From NCBI GenBank assembly GCA_910578305.1, contig CAJTQH010000003.1, forward strand, positions 3,472 to 54,617: DNA of 51,146 bases, written 5' to 3'. Below are positions 42,990 to 50,412 of the stretch, one piece after another. The position numbers and the translations under genes were made by a program. The DNA is from an uncultured Muribaculaceae bacterium (lineage in GTDB: Bacteria; Bacteroidota; Bacteroidia; Bacteroidales; Muribaculaceae). Every line of letters starts with the position of its first letter. The stretch's first letter is position 1. The notes under the pieces were generated by a model, which was not told the DNA's origin, made no database searches, and worked only from the letters and a program-made list of their open reading frames with translations.

Positions 42990-43779
42990 TCGCTTCACCC
43001 TGAAGAACTCAGGCAAGTACATGGTTGACGCATTGGTGATGTTCTCCGGCAATATCAACTACAATGCCGAGACCGGACGCGTATACTTCTACGCCAACCC
43101 TAACGTACAGCACCTGCTGGACAACCGTGAAAAGTATCTCAAACCGCTTCAGGATCGCGGCATGAAGGTGATCATGGGTGTGATGTGTAACCACGACCGC
43201 GCATGTATCTCCAACCTCGCCGACGAAACAGCCCGTCTGTTTGCCCAGGAACTCAAGGCTCTCTGCGATGCTTATCAGCTCGACGGCATATTCTGGGACG
43301 ACGAATACTGCTCGCCCATTTATCCCGCTCCCCCGGGCTTCACAAGCCCCAACAACAAGCAGTTCAGCCGCCTGGCATATGAAGTCTGGAAGCTGCAGCC
43401 CGAACGCTGGAACGTAGCCTACGGTTACTCCACGACATCCTACGCTCAGGCCATTGACGGCGTACAGCCCGGTACATTCATCACCTACTGTCTGCCCGAC
43501 TACAGCAGCTCTTATAATGATCTTTCCGGCAGCTATCCCGGCATGCCGCGCGAACATATGGGCGGCTGCTCGATGGAATTTGCCCAGGGACGCTGGTATG
43601 CAAGCGAAACCACACTCCGCAACATGCGCAACGACGGTTATGGCGCTCACATGGTATTTGCCATGGATCCTTTCCGCAGCACGGCCTCCGGTCAGGAATC
43701 GGCAATGGGTAAACTCGCACGCTCATTCTATGACGATGTAGTGGTGGTTGATCCTACCAAATATAGAAAAGATTGGTAA
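42955..43779 (+). CDS. Silent GH18 endo-N-acetylglucosaminidase-type catalytic domain (no signal peptide, no DUF1735)
   Basis: These 274 residues align throughout with residues 202-474 of the 46596-48020 protein (roughly 60-65 percent identical by eye) and end in the same KDW. The catalytic strand LDGIFWDDEY is at about residues 109-118. The upstream in-frame codons run straight into the recombinase stop, so there is no export signal and no N-terminal domain. As it stands the product would be cytoplasmic and probably not useful. I read it as a storage cassette that becomes the C-terminal part of a full lipoprotein when the module inverts. Loops around the active site differ from the expressed copy (CSPIYPAPPGF versus TSAIRPAPEGF), which suggests different glycan preference. 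Confidence 0.85.
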   Translation: MEVNDTNPLNNLRFTLKNSGKYMVDALVMFSGNINYNAETGRVYFYANPNVQHLLDNREKYLKPLQDRGMKVIMGVMCNHDRACISNLADETARLFAQELKALCDAYQLDGIFWDDEYCSPIYPAPPGFTSPNNKQFSRLAYEVWKLQPERWNVAYGYSTTSYAQAIDGVQPGTFITYCLPDYSSSYNDLSGSYPGMPREHMGGCSMEFAQGRWYASETTLRNMRNDGYGAHMVFAMDPFRSTASGQESAMGKLARSFYDDVVVVDPTKYRKDW

Positions 43780-43803
43780 TCACTATAAAATAAGCTAATC
43801 ATT

Positions 43804-45315
43804 ATGAAAATTAAATATTATTTAATGAGCATCGCCATGGTGACAGCCGCATTGACCGGCTTCACATCATGCTCCGATGACGATGATGTTATTGTGGCTC
43901 CGGATGAGCTGCAGCTTCCCGATGAGTCCATCCGCGTGCGGATCGGCGACGAATACCGCTTGCCGATAGCAACAATACCTCTTGCCGGAGCCGGTGAATA
44001 CAGTGCCTACTCACTGTCGCCCGAAATATGCGGCATCGAGACCGACGAGGATGGCGTTATGTATGTGGCTGGCTACAAAAACGGCACCGGCTCGATCGTA
44101 CTTTCCGATGCCGCCGGCAAGTACAAACGTATTTCTGTGGCCGTGTACACTACCGACGAAATGCAGCTTAATTATAAAACGCTGAAACTGACTACACAGC
44201 TCGGCAAAAGCAACCTGGTGAATGCTGTCGGTGTTACTGCCGGAAACGGCGGTTATGAGGCTGCATCCAATGACGATCGTATCACAGTTTCCGTCAATGC
44301 TGAAAGCGGTGTGCTTTCAATTATGGCAGAGGCCGAAGCTCAGCCTTACAATGGAGTCATCACCGTTACCGATCAGACCGGTCTGACAGTAGATCTCAAT
44401 GTAGAAGTGAGTGAATCTACCGACCGTGTGAAAATCGGTTCCGACACAAAGGCTCTGCTTGACATCGATCCGGCTCTTGGCGAATACACTGTTGAATGTC
44501 TGACACCGCAATATGCCGAAATCGTAACCGAAGGTGATAAAGTCTATATTGAAGGCAAAGCCAACGGTGCCGCAAGTGTAAGCATCGGCCAAGGCGACGT
44601 GCTTCGTCAGCTCACCTACAGCGTCTATACAACCGACGTTCTGACACTCAACGAAACCTCATTCAATTTTGAGACACCGCTTGGCCTGAGCAGTTCCTCT
44701 AATGATTGTCATGTGGTTCTCGGCAACGGCGGCTATACCGTAACGAGTGATAATGCAAAAGTTACTGCAACAATCAACAGTACCACCGGCGTAGTGACTA
44801 TCACTGCTACTTCAGGCAAGGATCCCTACACGGCAGTCCTGACCGTAACCGATTGCACCGGCCTGACGGCAACAATCAGTGTGACTGTGACCTGCACATT
44901 CGATCCGTTTACCGACTCGGATATTGCCATGCTTATGGCCAAGACTAATCACGAGACATATATCAAATCCAATCAGTTTAGCGAGACCTGCAACATTGAC
45001 TGCAAAGGCTCCGGATGGAATTATGGTAGCTGGACCGATAAGAGCAACAGCGACGGTACTCACACATTCGGTTGGTGGGAACCCAATTACGGTGACTACG
45101 GAGGACATTACATCATCTATCCCGAAGGCACAGCGCTGAACACAGAAGTTGCAGCCACATATCGCTTCAAATACAGTAGCGGACGCCCAGTCTACAATCT
45201 CGAAGGCACCGCCAAGATTATCCGCGATGACAATGTCGCCAAGGTAATGATCTGGTGGAATGTAGACATGGAAAATGAATGTATAAACCGTGGCTGGATT
45301 GTAAGAAAGAAATAA
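43804..45315 (+). CDS. Silent-side Ig-like surface lipoprotein
   Basis: This 503-residue lipoprotein has a signal ending TGFTSC and the acidic export stretch SDDDDV. It has about four Ig-like beta-sandwich modules in two similar pairs: the pattern YTTD..LN, then GNGGY, then a VTDQTGLT / VTDCTGLT strand occurs twice (about residues 125-205 and 275-365). The C-terminal 130 residues (DPFTDSDIAMLM onward) form a separate domain ending in INRGWIVRKK. It is a longer paralogue of the 45553-46572 product. It follows the silent GH18 cassette by 24 bp and would come under the glycan-operon promoter after inversion. A role in binding glycan at the cell surface is inferred from position. Confidence 0.82.
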   Translation: MKIKYYLMSIAMVTAALTGFTSCSDDDDVIVAPDELQLPDESIRVRIGDEYRLPIATIPLAGAGEYSAYSLSPEICGIETDEDGVMYVAGYKNGTGSIVLSDAAGKYKRISVAVYTTDEMQLNYKTLKLTTQLGKSNLVNAVGVTAGNGGYEAASNDDRITVSVNAESGVLSIMAEAEAQPYNGVITVTDQTGLTVDLNVEVSESTDRVKIGSDTKALLDIDPALGEYTVECLTPQYAEIVTEGDKVYIEGKANGAASVSIGQGDVLRQLTYSVYTTDVLTLNETSFNFETPLGLSSSSNDCHVVLGNGGYTVTSDNAKVTATINSTTGVVTITATSGKDPYTAVLTVTDCTGLTATISVTVTCTFDPFTDSDIAMLMAKTNHETYIKSNQFSETCNIDCKGSGWNYGSWTDKSNSDGTHTFGWWEPNYGDYGGHYIIYPEGTALNTEVAATYRFKYSSGRPVYNLEGTAKIIRDDNVAKVMIWWNVDMENECINRGWIVRKK

Positions 45316-45390
45316 GTCAACTGAACTGTTAAACACTGGAACGGAACAGATTTGATCGGTTAAACGAAAAACTGTCTGTTCAATAGTCAG

Positions 45391-45424
45391 AGGGCGCGGA
45401 TCCGTCAAGATCCGCGCCCTTTTA
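45391..45424 (+). terminator. Perfect 12-bp hairpin terminator between the two convergent Ig-like genes
   Basis: AGGGCGCGGATC at 45391-45402 pairs perfectly with GATCCGCGCCCT at 45409-45420 across a 6-nt loop, followed on the plus strand by TTTA. It lies inside the invertible module between convergent genes, so in either orientation it would end the transcript that enters from the glycan operon side or block antisense transcription. The remaining gap to 45552 shows no gene. Confidence 0.75.
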
Positions 45425-45552
45425 CTGTATCATAAACTGAATGACAAACGAAAGGGAGAGCCGACAGACCCTCCCTCTCTTCCGCATTGCAAGCGCCCTT
45501 TGGGTTAACCAATCAAAAAAGCTGGCGCCTGCATTATATTCATCATAGAGTA

Positions 45553-46572
45553 TTACTTGATATATACTACATAGCCGCGGTCAATTTTCTCGGCTTCATA
45601 ATCTATATTATACCATGTGGCAACGCGTTTTTCTTCATTGTCAACATGAACGATCACTTTTCCCGCATAGTCTTTGGCGTCTGAGCCCTGAGCAAAACGC
45701 ATAACTCCATCTGTTTCCACTCCGATAGGAGTTCCGGACGGATAACTGATCAACGTACTGTATTCACGGATATATGTGCCATAAGCATAATAGTAGTAAA
45801 ATCCGAATTTTTCAGTGGAGTCAGTGCTCTCTTCAATCATGGAGCCGTAACGTGTGCTTCCGTTCATCATGTATCTGAAATAGGACGGCTGGGTGCCGTT
45901 GAGATTCACGTCATGCACTGTCTTTCCGCAGAGTTCGACTATTTCTTCATCGGTAAACGCCTCGAATGTAGGCACTACGGTTATTTTTATTATGCCGGAA
46001 ATCCCGGAGCAGTCGGTAACGGTAACATTGGCGTCAATCTGATCCTTGCCTGCAGTGGCAGTGATGACAATCTCTCCGGTCTCGGCATCTATTGTGGGAG
46101 TTACCTTTGCGTTGTCAGACTGGATGCTGTATCCTCCGTTTCCGAGAGTTACTTCACATTCGGCGAAGGTTTCAGAAGTGCCCATCCTCATTGTAAATAC
46201 ATGCAGATCATAGCTTAACTGCAGGATATCTGTAGTATATACGCTTACAGGTATCCGCTTGTAAGTGCAGTTTTGGTCTGACACGACAATATCAGTGATG
46301 CCGTTTTTATATCCTTCAATGTATAATTGTCCGTTTTCGTCAGCTGTCACTTCAGCTATTTCCGGATTCAGAGAATAAGCATTGTAATTGCCGGCACCGT
46401 TGATTATCGGCAATGCAATGCGGTTTTCCGCACCTATTTTTACCCGTTGGACATCGGCAGGAAGCTGAAGTTCCGTACGGTCTGTAACGTCATCATCGCC
46501 GTCAGAGCAGGAGCTGAAACCAGCCGAAACAGCTGCCAATGCAACACATAATATATAAAAATTCAATTTCAT
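45553..46572 (-). CDS. Expressed-side Ig-like surface lipoprotein
   Basis: This 339-residue lipoprotein has a signal ending AGFSSC and the acidic export stretch SDGDDD. It has the same domain plan as the 43804-45315 product but only one Ig-like pair: ELQLPADVQRVKIG, GAGNYNAYSLNPEIAEV, LGNGGYSIQSDNAKV and a VTDCSGI strand. It has a homologous C-terminal domain (EAFTDEEIVELC to IDRGYVVYIK). It starts 23 bp after the intact GH18 gene and is the last gene of the glycan operon in the present orientation. It is probably a surface glycan-binding accessory protein, by position. Confidence 0.82.
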   Translation of the reverse strand: MKLNFYILCVALAAVSAGFSSCSDGDDDVTDRTELQLPADVQRVKIGAENRIALPIINGAGNYNAYSLNPEIAEVTADENGQLYIEGYKNGITDIVVSDQNCTYKRIPVSVYTTDILQLSYDLHVFTMRMGTSETFAECEVTLGNGGYSIQSDNAKVTPTIDAETGEIVITATAGKDQIDANVTVTDCSGISGIIKITVVPTFEAFTDEEIVELCGKTVHDVNLNGTQPSYFRYMMNGSTRYGSMIEESTDSTEKFGFYYYYAYGTYIREYSTLISYPSGTPIGVETDGVMRFAQGSDAKDYAGKVIVHVDNEEKRVATWYNIDYEAEKIDRGYVVYIK

Positions 46573-46595
46573 GTTCTTTGTTATTAGAAATTTAA

Positions 46596-48020
46596 TTACC
46601 AGTCTTTTTCGTAGAAATCGCCATCAATTGAAAGCTCATCGTCATAAAAAGCCGAAGCAATGGTTTTTAATGCACTCAGCTGACGGTTTGCCCAATTGTT
46701 TCGGAACGGATCCATTGCGAAAATCATATAAGAGCCGTAACCGTCATCGCGAAGCTGGCGAAGGCGGGCTTCAGGATAAGTGGTGGACATGGCAAATTGC
46801 TGAGACAACAATCCCATATTGCTTTTAGGCATTCCCGGGAAATAACTTGACAGATCGGCCGAACCGCCGTAATCATGAAGGGCGTACTGACAATAGACAC
46901 CGGCAGGGACACCGTCAACCTCGTTCAGGCCATATGTGGAACTGTAGGCATATGCTACATTCCAGCGTTCGGGCTGCAGCTTCCAGACTTCATAAATCAG
47001 ACGGCTTGCGGCGGCCTTCGACGGAGTTACAAAGCCTTCCGGTGCAGGACGGATCGCACTGGTGTATTCATCGTCCCAGAAAATGCCGTCGAGTTGATAG
47101 GCATCACATATCGCATTGAGTTCCTGTGCGAAAAGACGGGCAGTCTCATCGGTGAGATTTGAGATGCCAGCACGGTCATGATTACCTAAAATACCCATAA
47201 TGACCTTCATGCCGCGGTCCTGGAGAGGTTTGAAATATTTCTCACGGTTGTCGAGAAGATATTGCACGTTGGAGTTGGCGTAGAAATATACGCGTCCGGT
47301 CTCGGCGCTATAGTTGATATTGCCGGAAAAGATTATTAATGCATCAATAAGATATTTACCGCTCTTTTTTAGCGTAAACGACAGGTTGTTGAGCGGGTTG
47401 GTGTCGTTGACCTCCATGCAGGAGAAAATTTTGATGCCTTCGTGTTCAACGCCGTTGTCGTCGGTCCATGTCTTGAAGCAGTCGGGGAGGGCGGTGTGGT
47501 CCTTCACGAATATCAGGCGGGTCTGCGAAGCGGAAGATAACGCAGCGGTGCTGCCGGTGCTTATGCGGACAGGAACCACGTAGATCTTGCCGTCTTCAAG
47601 AGAGCCGTCGGAGGTGATGGTTACAGTCACAGGTGCCGAGATTGTCTCTCCGGCAGCTATAGTAGCTACTCCGCCGTTGCTGAACGAAACGAGAGTTTCG
47701 GGTACGGCTTCGAGATTGGTGTTGTTGGCCTGATTGTAGGCATCGAGAGCGCTGATGTCATAGGCGAGGTTGAGGCTCTGCTCTTCGGCAGAGGCGTTGG
47801 TGATATGAGCAAACATATCCACGTTGCCGGTGCCTCGGAACTCTACATTGGGGTGAGCCGTGCTGCCGTGGGCATCGGCTACATAAAGCAGCTGGGTGCC
47901 TTCATCTGCTACGTCGGGAGCCTGTACGTTGCCGATGGTCAGATCCTCCTGGCAGGCAGTGGCGGCGAAAGCCACCATTGCCATAAGGAGTGAACGTTTG
48001 ATTATATTGTTGTATTTCAT
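46596..48020 (-). CDS. DUF1735-GH18 endo-beta-N-acetylglucosaminidase lipoprotein (present expressed form)
   Basis: This 474-residue lipoprotein has a signal with lipobox AATAC followed by QED. A DUF1735 (BT_3987-type N-terminal) domain spans about residues 35-180 and a GH18 barrel about 202-474. The catalytic strand is LDGIFWDDEY with Asp316 and Glu318; the second Asp of the usual DxxDxDxE motif is Phe314. The architecture and the SusD, GH18-like, DUF1735-LamG, DUF1735-GH18 order match the Bacteroides thetaiotaomicron BT_3983-BT_3987 high-mannose N-glycan locus, so cleavage of the chitobiose core of N-glycans is the likely role. The 43-bp repeat lies at codons 200-213, exactly at the boundary between the constant N-terminal domain and the swappable catalytic domain. 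Confidence 0.88.
   Translation of the reverse strand: MKYNNIIKRSLLMAMVAFAATACQEDLTIGNVQAPDVADEGTQLLYVADAHGSTAHPNVEFRGTGNVDMFAHITNASAEEQSLNLAYDISALDAYNQANNTNLEAVPETLVSFSNGGVATIAAGETISAPVTVTITSDGSLEDGKIYVVPVRISTGSTAALSSASQTRLIFVKDHTALPDCFKTWTDDNGVEHEGIKIFSCMEVNDTNPLNNLSFTLKKSGKYLIDALIIFSGNINYSAETGRVYFYANSNVQYLLDNREKYFKPLQDRGMKVIMGILGNHDRAGISNLTDETARLFAQELNAICDAYQLDGIFWDDEYTSAIRPAPEGFVTPSKAAASRLIYEVWKLQPERWNVAYAYSSTYGLNEVDGVPAGVYCQYALHDYGGSADLSSYFPGMPKSNMGLLSQQFAMSTTYPEARLRQLRDDGYGSYMIFAMDPFRNNWANRQLSALKTIASAFYDDELSIDGDFYEKDW
47383..47425 (-). repeat. Right inverted repeat (43 bp) of the invertible GH18 module
   Basis: The reverse complement of this segment matches 42947-42989 at 42 of 43 bases (mismatch at 47412). 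It lies inside the intact GH18 gene, covering Ser-Cys-Met202-Glu-Val-Asn-Asp and on to Asn-Asn-Leu. The reading phase is the same in both copies, so recombination here keeps the frame. Confidence 0.92.
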
Positions 48021-48053
48021 GTTTTGGTATTACTTTACAGTTAATTTAAATTG

Positions 48054-49229
48054 TTAGGGAAGAGTAACTGCGTTCCACTTGATATCACCGGGCTGAGATG
48101 CTTTGCCGGGATATACAACAGGCACATACATGTCGTAGCCGTTGGCATAGTCATGGATGGTGTTGCCTGATCCTTCGTCGAACTTCCAGTAAGCTACCAG
48201 GCCATCAGCATCGGTGTCGACGCGATAGAAGTGGTTGCGTTCGGCGAGGTCGGCGGGAGTAAGAATACGGTTCCAGATACGCACTTCCGACATATCGCCG
48301 TTGAAGTCACGGTCAGTGTCGTAGGCATAGCCGATGTAGCAAGCGCGGTCGGTGGAAACAACGTTCCAGTTCACAGTCTTGCGGCCTGCATTCTGGGTGC
48401 TGCCTTTCTTGACGCCGTTGAAGTAAACGTTTACTTCTCCGGTTGTGCCGTCGTAAGTGATTGTTACAAATGTCCATGTGTTGGTGTCGAGTTTCCAGTC
48501 GGGATCGGTGGCGTTGGTTGAGCTTGCGATCTGGATCTGGTTGGCGGGAACACCTGCGTCACCGATACGAAGCAGGAAGTTGCCTTCGATACCTATGAGG
48601 GTAGACAGAGTGTGAGGGAATGCGTCCGGACGGAGAAGAGCTTCGAATGTCATCTTTGAAAGACTGCCGAGCATCGGGCACTGGCCTTCATTGACGAATC
48701 GGAGACAGGTTCCTGTCATGTTGCCCACTGTGTTGATGAGGGCTGCGCCACGGAACACGAAGTAGGTGGTGCTGCGGCTCATAAGAGCTGGAATGTCGGA
48801 GTTTACGATAGATACCGGAAGTACGTATACGTAGCTGTCGTCGAGACTCAGGAGGCTCTTGAATTCGATAGATGCCGAGGTCGAGGTTACTGCTCCTGCG
48901 TTGATGACTACTTCAGATTCTGTGAATGTGTAGTATTCTTCGGGCAGAAGTTTGGGACTGCCGCCATAGATGGCCATGTAGTCATCAAGCTTTTCAGGAG
49001 TCACACCATAGGTAACGTTCACGTCGAATACTTCGGGCTGAGCCATTTTGACGTTGAGATTTTTAACGACAACATCGTTTTTGCCGTCGAGCAGCGTCAA
49101 TGACACCTGATCAGTGCTGGGATTCCAGATCTTGTTATCGTCAGCCACGTTTTCGTAGTCGTCCTGACAGGCTGTCAGAGCGGCTGCCGAGGCTACCAGC
49201 ATGGCTGCGAGATATAATGATTTTTTCAT
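48054..49229 (-). CDS. DUF1735-LamG lipoprotein, surface glycan-binding candidate
   Basis: This 391-residue protein has a lipobox LTAC followed by the acidic export stretch QDDYEN. DUF1735 occupies about residues 40-165 (NLNVKMAQPEVFDVNVTYGV, then YYTFTESEVVINAG). A LamG/concanavalin-A-like domain spans about 170-391, with WTFVTITYDGTTGEVNVYFNG and SEVRIWNRILTPADL characteristic. It resembles BT_3986 of the N-glycan locus in position and domains. It lies 33 bp upstream of the GH18 gene and 24 bp downstream of the GH18-like binding protein gene. Confidence 0.85.
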   Translation of the reverse strand: MKKSLYLAAMLVASAAALTACQDDYENVADDNKIWNPSTDQVSLTLLDGKNDVVVKNLNVKMAQPEVFDVNVTYGVTPEKLDDYMAIYGGSPKLLPEEYYTFTESEVVINAGAVTSTSASIEFKSLLSLDDSYVYVLPVSIVNSDIPALMSRSTTYFVFRGAALINTVGNMTGTCLRFVNEGQCPMLGSLSKMTFEALLRPDAFPHTLSTLIGIEGNFLLRIGDAGVPANQIQIASSTNATDPDWKLDTNTWTFVTITYDGTTGEVNVYFNGVKKGSTQNAGRKTVNWNVVSTDRACYIGYAYDTDRDFNGDMSEVRIWNRILTPADLAERNHFYRVDTDADGLVAYWKFDEGSGNTIHDYANGYDMYVPVVYPGKASQPGDIKWNAVTLP

Positions 49230-49253
49230 TGTTGTAATCTGTGATTTTTAAGT

Positions 49254-50372
49254 TTACTTAATGTTGGGATTGGCAGCCTGGATCACAGCGCGTACGTGGC
49301 TGAACGGATTTTGCGGATTGAAGTAGTCGTTCTGTACGTTCTGTATGCCTACGCATGCAACGTCGTGGCTTTGGAGCCATTTTGCGAAGTTATCCAGGGC
49401 AAGAGTTCCGTCAGAGAACATGCCGGTGGCTGTGTCATCGGGATCATTGCTGGTGTAAGTGGTCATCATGCCGAGACGTTCAACAGGCACACCTTCGGTC
49501 TGAGCGAGTGTCAGATAGTAGGTATAGAGGTTTACGTTGGTGGCAGAGAGACCTTGACGGATGAATAGCATGCCGAATTCGTTTAGGAGCTCTTTGTCCG
49601 ATACGTTCTGAGGTATTCCGAGGAAGTCGTAGGCCAGTTCGGGATTACGCTTGTGCCAGTCGCGTGCCGCACCGAGGAATACGAGCTGCTGAGCTTTGTA
49701 TTCAGCAAGTTCTTTTTCGGTGAGGTGGTTTGAGGCTTTGCCGTCGAAAGCAAACATCGCACCGTCGAGATTGTTGTCCTTGGCGTAAGAGAGACTTTCG
49801 GTCAGGTTGGCAAGAATGAAGTCTTCAATGACAGGAGCCACGATGTCTTCGAGTTTAGAGTCAAGCTCCTCAGCAAGAGCCGCTTTTTCTTCCTCGGTTT
49901 CTGCAGCGTTGATCAGAGCTGCATATTCGAGCTCAAGGTCAGAGCGTTCTTTGGCCACGTTCTCGCAAAGTGTGGTGTATTTTGCTTTCAGTGCGTCGAA
50001 GTCGATCTGATAGATGACCTTCATGCCCTTCTGTTCACGCACGGTGTTCATGTCGGCGAGCACTGTGGGGTGGATTTTGGTGGGAGTTGAAAGTACAATT
50101 ACATCGATCGAGTCGGGCAGTGCGGTCAGACGTTCGCTTTGACCGATGGGGCCGTTTTCATTGAGGTTGACCCATGCGTATACCTGTTTGTGGTCGCTCT
50201 CACGATACTTGCGGATTGACTCCAGATATGCGGGGTAGTTTTCGGCTTTGTCGACAGATCCTTGGTTGATGTCGATGGATTCGGGTTCTGTCCAGTCGTC
50301 GCAGGCGGTGAACGTAGCGCCGAAGGCAGCAACCATCATTGCCGAAGCAAGATATTTGATTTTGTTATTCAT
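49254..50372 (-). CDS. GH18-like lipoprotein lacking catalytic residues (BT_3985-type)
   Basis: This 372-residue protein has a signal ending TFTAC followed by DDWTEPE. The body has GH18-like strands (VYAWVNLNENGPIG, IDVIVLSTPTKI, GMKVIYQIDF), but the active-site strand reads LDGAMFAFDGK (residues 202-212). The catalytic Glu position is Asp210 and the two preceding motif acids are Met206 and Ala208. A charged, probably coiled insert (about 140-178, Glu/Ala/Lys-rich) interrupts the barrel. It is therefore probably a non-catalytic glycan-binding protein, as proposed for this slot in N-glycan loci. It follows susD by 40 bp. Confidence 0.82.
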   Translation of the reverse strand: MNNKIKYLASAMMVAAFGATFTACDDWTEPESIDINQGSVDKAENYPAYLESIRKYRESDHKQVYAWVNLNENGPIGQSERLTALPDSIDVIVLSTPTKIHPTVLADMNTVREQKGMKVIYQIDFDALKAKYTTLCENVAKERSDLELEYAALINAAETEEEKAALAEELDSKLEDIVAPVIEDFILANLTESLSYAKDNNLDGAMFAFDGKASNHLTEKELAEYKAQQLVFLGAARDWHKRNPELAYDFLGIPQNVSDKELLNEFGMLFIRQGLSATNVNLYTYYLTLAQTEGVPVERLGMMTTYTSNDPDDTATGMFSDGTLALDNFAKWLQSHDVACVGIQNVQNDYFNPQNPFSHVRAVIQAANPNIK

Positions 50373-50412
50373 GTTAAGAATATGTTTCTAAAGTATTGGT
50401 TTGACTGTCGGA

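Larger units (their letters stand above)
42947..47425. mobile_element. Predicted invertible DNA segment (phase-variable GH18/Ig-lipoprotein switch)
   Basis: The segment is bounded by the 43-bp inverted repeats and contains, head to head at the ends and convergent in the middle, two alternative cassettes. Each is a GH18 catalytic domain followed by an Ig-like lipoprotein gene: one joined to the operon's constant N-terminal domain (right), one without any N-terminal part (left). A tyrosine recombinase gene adjoins the left end. Inversion would exchange the two cassettes behind the constant part at 47426-48020. The repeat is far better conserved than the surrounding paralogous coding sequence, as expected of a recombination site. 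Confidence 0.85.

Noticed and set aside
42955..43779. Reading this as an independent, complete GH18 gene
   Set aside because: It lacks a signal peptide and the N-terminal domain its paralogue has, and begins precisely at the inverted repeat; a silent cassette explains all of this better.
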